A stretch of DNA of 6,262 nt from an uncultured Bacteroidota bacterium (GTDB taxonomy: Bacteria > Bacteroidota > Bacteroidia > Flavobacteriales > UA16). A program made the translations under genes and the position numbers. This document shows positions 1 to 5,105 of this stretch, piece after piece (the stretch's first letter is position 1; each line of letters opens with the position of its first letter). Under the pieces are notes generated by a model. The model was given only the letters and a program-made list of their open reading frames with translations, did no database searches and was not told the DNA's origin. The stretch lies in NCBI GenBank assembly GCA_902578505.1, contig CACHDD010000050.1, forward strand, positions 1 through 6,262. Direction: 5' to 3'.

Positions 1-264
1 CTGATACATTCGGCCTAGCCACCAAAGCGGAAGCATATTTACAACGAGGTGCCATGGACCATTATGGATAAACATATATGTTACTACAGACCATGGTCTA
101 TTTTTCAACACTTCTAAATCTGCCGTGCAGGCAAGCCAAAAAAAGCCTTCATCCTTTACAAACATTGAAGTTATTTTAACGACTAAAAAGACTAGGACAT
201 TAGCCCAAATCACTCTGTAAAGTATGCTGCCAGAACTCCAGCCCTTCTTTATCTCTTCCCACAT
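1..264 (-). CDS. Second rhomboid-family intramembrane serine protease, N-terminal part only (runs off left edge)
   Basis: Reading the minus strand from an ATG at 264-262 gives an open frame of exactly 88 codons to base 1 with no stop, so the gene continues outside the window. The protein opens with a short amphipathic segment (MWEEIKKGWSS) and a first hydrophobic helix at about residues 14-31. It then has the rhomboid L1/TM2 signature: Trp58 and Tyr63, His67, and His72-Leu-Val-Val-Asn76, followed by a Trp-rich helix ending in LGRMYQ. The His-x3-Asn pair matches E. coli GlpG His150/Asn154 (oxyanion stabilisation), and His67 sits at the GlpG His145 position. The catalytic Ser (GxSG) and His would lie beyond the edge, so activity cannot be judged. 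The start lies one base after the stop of the upstream rhomboid gene (TGA-T-ATG), so the two are probably co-translated. Two rhomboid genes in a row after mutL is a familiar Bacteroidota arrangement. The family call is firm; the substrate is unknown. Confidence 0.88.
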   Translation of the reverse strand, partial: MWEEIKKGWSSGSILYRVIWANVLVFLVVKITSMFVKDEGFFWLACTADLEVLKNRPWSVVTYMFIHNGPWHLVVNMLPLWWLGRMYQ

Positions 265-265
265 A

Positions 266-892
266 TCAATAAAAATTTTTTCTATTCTTCTGCCACTGCT
301 TTATCAATAAGAATCCAAACACCATGCCACCCAAATGCGCTACATGAGCTACATTATCCCCAGGGCTATTACTCATCGCTAAACTGAGCTCTATAAGTCC
401 GTAAATAATGACAAAATATTTAGCCTTAATAGGTATTGGAGGGAAAAGAAGTATTAGTTCTGTATTGGGAAAAAGCATCCCAAAACCCAACAAAAGTCCA
501 TAAACACAACCGCTTGCTCCCACAACTCTACCTGCTATACCGTCGTAACTTATTTGGTCGATAAGTTGAAAAACTTCGTATCCAACTGTAGCCTCATACA
601 TGAAAAATGCACCAATACCACAAAGCATGTAGTACTGCAAAAACCTTTTGGAACCCCATGCTCTCTCAAGCGCAGAACCAAATACAACCAACGCGAACAT
701 ATTAAAGAAAATGTGCGTGAAACTACCATGCATAAACATGTGGGTGATAACTTGCCATGGCTCAAAATTTGCGCCAAGCGGGTAATGCCCCATCAAAAGT
801 GGCTCAAGCCCTGGCATCGCAGATTGGGCTAGAAATACTAGAACGTTGATTATCACCAAGTTCTTAACTACTGGGGTCATTCTATTTATCAT
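266..892 (-). CDS. Rhomboid-family intramembrane serine protease, complete (208 aa)
   Basis: This is a polytopic inner-membrane protease predicted to cleave transmembrane substrates within the bilayer. Six hydrophobic helices can be traced, at about residues 10-28, 59-75, 85-102, 125-141, 155-173 and 183-198. The catalytic framework is intact. His51-x3-His55-x4-His60-x3-Asn64 has the same spacing as GlpG His141/145/150/Asn154. The nucleophile Ser127 lies in GASG (125-128) and the catalytic His186 in AHLGGMVFG. An ER-x-WGSK element follows TM2. The length of 208 aa fits the minimal six-helix bacterial form with no extra cytosolic domain. The ATG at 892-890 shares one base with the mutL stop (TGATG), which supports this start and translational coupling; Met5 at 880 is an alternative. 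The C-terminus is basic (KQWQKNRKNFY) and likely cytoplasmic. The physiological substrate cannot be read from the sequence. Confidence 0.95.
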   Translation of the reverse strand: MINRMTPVVKNLVIINVLVFLAQSAMPGLEPLLMGHYPLGANFEPWQVITHMFMHGSFTHIFFNMFALVVFGSALERAWGSKRFLQYYMLCGIGAFFMYEATVGYEVFQLIDQISYDGIAGRVVGASGCVYGLLLGFGMLFPNTELILLFPPIPIKAKYFVIIYGLIELSLAMSNSPGDNVAHVAHLGGMVFGFLLIKQWQKNRKNFY

Positions 893-2691
893 CAGCCTAA
901 TATATTATCAATTGATTTGGTATTGAAAACTGTAAATACGCTTTTACCACATGGGTCTGTTGCTGGAGATTCGCAAGAGAATAATCTGCCAATCATTGCA
1001 GATATTTCCTCGTCTGTGAGCTTTTTTGTCTTAGGAATTGATCCTGCTTTAGCCCAAACAACAGCAAGCCTCTCCTTTCTTACGTCCTCATCAGCCCAAG
1101 ACCCATCTCTCAATACCTCAAGCACTGAGTCAATACAATCGTTTAGCCTACCAGCTAAACCAGAAGGAACTGAGATAATTTCTACACCACCCTCTTTCCT
1201 TTCTTCAAGTACTAAACCATATTTAGAAAGCACCTCTGAAGCGCCTAACAATAACATAGTATCCGCCTCTGGTATATCTACGGGTTCTGGAAAAAGTAAC
1301 TTTTGTGATAATTCATCCGCTTCACCCTTGCCATCGTTTAAATACTGCTCATACAAAATCCTTTGATGTGCTCTTCTAGCGTCAATCAATATCAAGTTTT
1401 CACCTTGAATAGTAACTATGAATCTGTTTTGGAATTGGAAGAATTTAGGCGCCTCTGTCGATTCAATTGATTCTATTGCTTCAGTGGTTTTTGAAGTTTC
1501 CACCTCAAAAAACTCCTCTAAACTAGCTTCCTCAACAGCACCAGCCCCAAATCCCAAAGGTATCACAGCTCCGCCACCTCCTGACAACTTAAATGGATTG
1601 TAGTTAGGGTTAATTCGAACCTGAGGTTCTTCAATTATTTTATTAGCAGGGAGAGGGTCAATAGAAATTGAAAGCTCGGTATCAAAATCAAGCGATGGAG
1701 CAACATTATGCTTTCCAAGGCCCCGCTTAATTGTAGATCTAAGGATGGCAAATATGGCTTGGTCTTCTTCGAATTTGGCTTCCACCTTAGTAGGGTGAAT
1801 ATTCACATCTATCCTCTGAGGATCAACCTCTAAAAAGACTGTGTAAAGAGGATAATGACCAGGCATCAACACACCTTCATAAGCCTTCATAATTGCCTTA
1901 TGCATCAAAGGGTGTTTGATAAACCTTCCATTTACAAATAGAAATTGATCACCCCTAGTCTTTCTTGAAAACGATGGTTTCCCTACAAATCCGCTAATCT
2001 TTACAACATCAGTAGTTTCATCGAGCGGCACTAATCTTTCATCGTACTTAGAGCCAAAAATAGCAACCACCCTCTGTCTTAAAGTTCCTGGTTTAAGACT
2101 GAATAGATCACTTCCATTACTCTGCAACCTAAAACTCAAATCTGGATGAGCCATCGCCACCCTTTGAAACTCATCTATAATGTGTCTTATCTCAACCTGA
2201 TCCGACTTTAAGAAATTCCTTCTTGCGGGTACATTGAAAAATAGGTTTTTAACGGCAAACTGAGCTCCCTTAGGACAGGCAACCTTTTCAGTCTCTACTG
2301 TATCACTTCCATTAATAACAACCCTTGTACCCATCTCTGCTCCCGATTCTCTAGTCTTAAGCTCAACTTTAGCAACTGCAGAAATAGATGCTAATGCTTC
2401 GCCCCTGAATCCTTTAGTTACAAGTGTAAGCAAGTCATCAGCTGAGGAGATTTTAGATGTAGCATGTCTCTTAAAACACAACTCTGCATCATCAGCTGAC
2501 ATCCCCTTTCCATTATCAACTACTTGAATCAAAGTACGCCCAGCATCTACTACTACAACTGCAATTTCTTTGGCTCCTGCATCAACTGCATTCTCCATCA
2601 ACTCCTTAACAACAGATGCAGGACGACCTACAACCTCTCCTGCTGCAATCTGATTAGATACGTACTCTGATAATTGAACTATACTACCCAT
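892..2691 (-). CDS. mutL: DNA mismatch repair protein MutL (599 aa)
   Basis: MutL links mismatch recognition by MutS to downstream strand processing. The N-terminal GHKL ATPase is complete: NQIAAGEVV at 13-21, KELMENAVDAGA at 29-40 (E30 and N34 correspond to E. coli E29/N33), DNGKGM at 59-64, HATSKI at 76-81 and GFRGEALASISAVA at 94-107. The second, S5-like domain carries FVNGRFI (252-258) and NIHPTKVEAKF (297-307). A linker at about 330-416 includes NPNYNPF, a Gly-rich patch (371-384) and an acidic Ser/Thr stretch. The C-terminal dimerisation domain starts near QNRFIVT (421-427). The usual endonuclease hallmark DQHA-x2-E reads D437-A-R-R-A-H-Q-R, and the C-terminal CPHGRP-type metal motif reads DPCGKS (579-584), so nicking activity is doubtful. 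The start overlaps the preceding small gene by 8 nt and the stop overlaps the rhomboid start by 1 nt. The length is normal for the family. Confidence 0.98.
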   Translation of the reverse strand: MGSIVQLSEYVSNQIAAGEVVGRPASVVKELMENAVDAGAKEIAVVVVDAGRTLIQVVDNGKGMSADDAELCFKRHATSKISSADDLLTLVTKGFRGEALASISAVAKVELKTRESGAEMGTRVVINGSDTVETEKVACPKGAQFAVKNLFFNVPARRNFLKSDQVEIRHIIDEFQRVAMAHPDLSFRLQSNGSDLFSLKPGTLRQRVVAIFGSKYDERLVPLDETTDVVKISGFVGKPSFSRKTRGDQFLFVNGRFIKHPLMHKAIMKAYEGVLMPGHYPLYTVFLEVDPQRIDVNIHPTKVEAKFEEDQAIFAILRSTIKRGLGKHNVAPSLDFDTELSISIDPLPANKIIEEPQVRINPNYNPFKLSGGGGAVIPLGFGAGAVEEASLEEFFEVETSKTTEAIESIESTEAPKFFQFQNRFIVTIQGENLILIDARRAHQRILYEQYLNDGKGEADELSQKLLFPEPVDIPEADTMLLLGASEVLSKYGLVLEERKEGGVEIISVPSGLAGRLNDCIDSVLEVLRDGSWADEDVRKERLAVVWAKAGSIPKTKKLTDEEISAMIGRLFSCESPATDPCGKSVFTVFNTKSIDNILG

Positions 2692-2995
2692 TTTCTCTTA
2701 TAAATTCTAATATCGATCCCCATTCAGTTGTCTCAGCCCAAATTATCATTCTATATGTTGCATAAACTAACAAAGCTCCAATAAGCAACGTCCTCAAAAT
2801 GGCTTTTCTTGCAACCGTCCTTGAACTACCTCTCCTCTTACCAAAGCTCACCTTCGTTGGCAAACCCTGCTCAATCCTGCGCTTTCTATCCTCCCATTCC
2901 TCTCTAACCTCATTTGTATGACGAGACTTAAAGGAGAACTGACGAGGCTTAGTGCGCACGTTCCTAAAAATGCTTCTAAACTTAGGAGCTTTCAT
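2684..2995 (-). CDS. Small basic single-pass membrane protein of unknown function (103 aa), encoded between ispH and mutL
   Basis: The protein has a very basic, probably cytosolic N-terminal part (residues 1-65, rich in Arg and Lys, with KPRQFSFKSRH at 16-26). One hydrophobic helix follows at about 66-86 (ILRTLLIGALLVYATYRMIIW), and then a short acidic tail ends in FIRENG. I choose the ATG at 2995-2993; the frame also allows a TTG at 3010-3008 that would add five residues (total 108) and bring the start to 5 nt from the ispH stop. The last 8 nt overlap the start of mutL, which makes translational coupling with mutL likely. From memory, a small protein of this style, with a KPRxFxYKPR-like N-terminus, sits beside mutL in many Flavobacteriia and is sometimes mislabelled as a riboflavin synthase beta subunit because ribH is also nearby there. 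Nothing in the sequence supports that enzymatic role. The function is unknown. Confidence 0.82.
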   Translation of the reverse strand: MKAPKFRSIFRNVRTKPRQFSFKSRHTNEVREEWEDRKRRIEQGLPTKVSFGKRRGSSRTVARKAILRTLLIGALLVYATYRMIIWAETTEWGSILEFIRENG

Positions 2996-3015
2996 ATAAC
3001 GAATGTACAAGTGGC

Positions 3016-4242
3016 TTAGCCCTGTGGACTATTTGCCTCCTCCCAAGTCTTCAACACAAATTCAACATCCCTTACCCCTTTTTCTTCACAATTGTAATGG
3101 GCCAAAACCTTCATCAACACTCTCTCCATAGAAGCATCGGGACACGACGCGCCACTGGTTATCAATATCGTAGGGTTATGGGGAAGAAAGTCTTTTGACT
3201 TTTCTAGTGATTGTGTATGAATGTTGAAATGATTTAGAGTTCCATCTTCCTCCCAAGAAAGTTCGTTTCTCACGAAATAAGTTGGCATCTTTTTCTCACA
3301 TAATTCAACTATGTGAGAAGTGTTTGAACTATTATATCCTCCAACCACTATAGCCAAATCAGCTCCTTCTTCTATGGCTCCCATAGTTGCCCTTTGATTG
3401 TCATTTGTCGCATAGCATAAAGTGTCCCTCGTATTTGCAAACCCTTCATCACCAACCGCTGATTTAACTATATCTGCTATCTCTTGAGTTTCTGTCGCAA
3501 TCATAGTAGTTTGATTCACAACGCCCAACTTTTGAAGATGAGATTCAGGGTTGAATCCTTCTGTCGTTCTGCCTTTAAAAGCAGTCCAAAACTCATCAGC
3601 GATTTCTCCCCCCTTCCTAATTAAGTCAGCAAGTAAATTTGCCTCTTCCTTATCTGCTACAATCATAGCGTGCCCAGAAGATGCAGCGTGAGAAAAAGTA
3701 GTCCTAGTTTCTTCGTGGTCAGGTTTACCGTGAATTACTACAGTATACTCATCGGCACCGAGGTTTGCCGAGCGCTTCCAAACCTTTTCTACGAAAGGAC
3801 AGGTAGTATTGTACTTAAGTACATCGACGCCAATATTTTCTAATCTGGCTTGAATTTCTAGCGTTGCCCCGAAAGCAGGAATTATTACTACGTCGTCTGA
3901 CTTAACCTCACTTAAGGGAGTGATTTCTCTTCCTAAAGTGTCTTGCAAAAAACGCACACCTCGGCTTTCAAGATCCTCATTCACTACGGGGTTGTGGATC
4001 ATTTGGCTTAAGAGAAAAATTCTCTTTCCAGGATTTTCAGCTATGGCTTTGTAAGAAATCTCGATAGCATTTTCCACACCAAAACAAAACCCAAAATGCC
4101 TCGCCAACTGAATCCTAACAGCACCAAAATCCAAGGTTGTAGGACTGAAGTCTTGCTTCCTTGCATCCATTTCCTTTCGCTTGGCTTTTACCCTAGAAAT
4201 AATAGGGCTGCGGAAGTGGTTTGGGATATCGAAACTTCGCAT
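3016..4242 (-). CDS. ispH: 4-hydroxy-3-methylbut-2-enyl diphosphate reductase IspH, long form (408 aa)
   Basis: IspH is the last enzyme of the MEP isoprenoid pathway. It is a cytosolic iron-sulphur enzyme that reduces HMBPP to IPP and DMAPP. The three cluster-ligating cysteines are visible: C53 in HFGFCFGVENA, C148 in YNTTCPFV and C276 in DTLCYATNDNQ. Substrate residues also match: H83 in MIHNPVV, H171 with the following HEET (176-179), the QTT at 244-246, Ser-Ser-Asn at 305-307 and TSGASCPD at 362-369. At 408 aa it is about 100 residues longer than the E. coli form. The extra length is an N-terminal extension of about 40 residues (MRSFDIPNHFRSP...), an insert around 200-235 and a longer C-terminus. 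This layout resembles the long cyanobacterial/plant-like class, also found in some Bacteroidota. The ATG at 4242-4240 shares a base with the stop of the upstream gene (TAATG), supporting the long start; Met25 is a weaker alternative. Confidence 0.97.
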   Translation of the reverse strand: MRSFDIPNHFRSPIISRVKAKRKEMDARKQDFSPTTLDFGAVRIQLARHFGFCFGVENAIEISYKAIAENPGKRIFLLSQMIHNPVVNEDLESRGVRFLQDTLGREITPLSEVKSDDVVIIPAFGATLEIQARLENIGVDVLKYNTTCPFVEKVWKRSANLGADEYTVVIHGKPDHEETRTTFSHAASSGHAMIVADKEEANLLADLIRKGGEIADEFWTAFKGRTTEGFNPESHLQKLGVVNQTTMIATETQEIADIVKSAVGDEGFANTRDTLCYATNDNQRATMGAIEEGADLAIVVGGYNSSNTSHIVELCEKKMPTYFVRNELSWEEDGTLNHFNIHTQSLEKSKDFLPHNPTILITSGASCPDASMERVLMKVLAHYNCEEKGVRDVEFVLKTWEEANSPQG

Positions 4243-4688
4243 TATTTAAGACCGCTTAAGATGTAATCAAAAAGTTGATTATTGAGTTCAATTTGAGGGT
4301 TTTCAAAGTTCCACGTAATATACTGCGGCTTCTCCACAATGTTACGCTCAATTATATCAACTATTGTGTTGCAGAATCCAGTTGAAGTTTTACTCACTAA
4401 AAGTGAAACTAAATCATTTCTATCATGCCAAAACTTGAGAAGCTCTGAGAATCTTCTCTCCTTGTGCCTCTGGTATTTTTTGCGGAAAGCTTGGAAGCTG
4501 GTGCTCACCTTTTGGCCTTGAATTAAAATCTCACAATTTGCTGTTGTAACACTATCGCGAATACCCATATCGTTGGTCGTAGTTATAGCCACATAGTGAT
4601 TCCTTTTTACGCACTCATGAATCAACCTAAGACTCGAATTATTAGGAATCACTTTATCCCATGTGTTCATCAAAAAACAAATCTTCAT
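4242..4688 (-). CDS. Short protein resembling the N-terminal (pre-ATP-grasp) domain of glutathione-synthetase-like enzymes; catalytic domain absent (148 aa)
   Basis: The first 70 or so residues look like the Rossmann-like pre-ATP-grasp domain of GshB/RimK-type ligases. A beta strand (MKICFLMNTW) is followed by Lys-Val-x-Pro, by SSLRLIHECVKRNH (a helix with the usual Leu-Arg-Leu-Ile-His-Glu pattern), by a strand YVAITTT and by IRDSVTTANCEIL. After about residue 75 the protein becomes a basic helix (FRKKYQRHKERRFSELLKFW) and then a segment I do not recognise, ending IELNNQLFDYILSGLK. There is no ATP-grasp domain: nothing resembles its Lys residues, the Gly-rich loop or the metal-binding Glu/Asn residues, and the protein is less than half the length of a ligase. 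It starts directly after the stop of the upstream gene (TAG-ATG) and shares one base with the ispH start. It could be a regulatory or binding relic, a divergent standalone domain, or an unrelated fold. The resemblance is recalled, not computed. It is a real gene by context and uninterrupted frame; its function is unassigned. Confidence 0.72.
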   Translation of the reverse strand: MKICFLMNTWDKVIPNNSSLRLIHECVKRNHYVAITTTNDMGIRDSVTTANCEILIQGQKVSTSFQAFRKKYQRHKERRFSELLKFWHDRNDLVSLLVSKTSTGFCNTIVDIIERNIVEKPQYITWNFENPQIELNNQLFDYILSGLK

Positions 4689-5105
4689 CTACCAGTAAAG
4701 TTTTGCGTTTTTATCAAAAATTTCCTCTAATTCCTCATCCCATATATCGCCAGAACGCTTTGCGTATTTCCTAAGCACCTTGAGGCATTTTTTGGGATTG
4801 TGCTCCATATCATTGAGCTTTTCTAAGGCCAAAATCTGAATCAATGTTCCCTGCAATTGTGGTTCAGCATCGAACACCGGCCAATCATCTGTATCAATTT
4901 CCACAACAATATCCTCTGAATTAGCAATCCACTCTAAGGACCACGCGTCTATTGCTGGTGCTTGCTCAGGGCATCCATCAGCACCCTTCTCCAACCTCCA
5001 TTCGATGGCGTTCATCACCCACTCCTCGTTAGCTACACCGTTTTCTGGCCAATCAGGAGCCCCTCCACAAAGGAGACATGCGAAACACCACCAAGGATTA
5101 AACAT
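4689..5105 (-). CDS. Tryptophan-rich acidic protein of unknown function with an N-terminal CxxCxxC (138 aa)
   Basis: I do not recognise this family. The protein has 10 Trp in 138 residues and is strongly acidic. The N-terminus reads MFNPWWCFACLLCGG, giving Cys7, Cys10 and Cys13 in a CxxCxxC array, then PDWPENG. Residues 26-60 contain repeated x-E-W patterns (NEEWV, AIEWRLE, SLEWIAN). A strand-like segment DIVVEIDTDDWPVFD (65-79) follows, and the C-terminal half looks helical (LIQILALEKLNDMEHNPKKC, then a KVLRKYAKRSG turn and DEELEEIFDKNAKLYW). No signal peptide or transmembrane helix is evident. The start ATG at 5105-5103 lies within the last codons of the saccharopine dehydrogenase gene (8-nt overlap); a later start at Met31 would leave a 90-nt gap and remove the cysteines. 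The stop abuts the next ATG directly. The packing supports a genuine expressed gene. Metal binding by the Cys array is only a possibility. Confidence 0.75.
   Translation of the reverse strand: MFNPWWCFACLLCGGAPDWPENGVANEEWVMNAIEWRLEKGADGCPEQAPAIDAWSLEWIANSEDIVVEIDTDDWPVFDAEPQLQGTLIQILALEKLNDMEHNPKKCLKVLRKYAKRSGDIWDEELEEIFDKNAKLYW

Noticed and set aside
270..282. A/T run (AAAAATTTTTT) that might be a terminator between the two rhomboid genes
   Set aside because: It lies inside the last codons of the first rhomboid gene, has no GC-rich stem, and the next gene starts one base after the stop.
554..832. Plus-strand open frame of 92 codons, and a minus-strand alternative frame at 550-777
   Set aside because: Both lie inside the rhomboid gene, which carries all catalytic motifs; neither shadow shows a recognisable domain.
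917..1366. Plus-strand open frame of 149 codons, Ser/Thr/Pro-rich
   Set aside because: It lies wholly opposite the MutL C-terminal domain, which has clear conserved motifs. The composition is that of an antisense shadow.
1418..1603. Plus-strand open frame of 61 codons with a Pro-rich end
   Set aside because: It is antisense to the MutL Gly-rich linker; the proline run is simply the complement of the GGGG codons.
4242..4500. Possible frameshift hiding an ATP-grasp domain in the short GshB-like gene
   Set aside because: I checked the next frame across the point of divergence: it stops quickly and shows no ligase motifs. The room before ispH is also too small for an ATP-grasp domain, so a simple recent frameshift does not explain the truncation.
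4339..4521. Plus-strand open frame of 60 codons
   Set aside because: It is antisense to the coupled 148-aa gene, with no domain and no supporting context.
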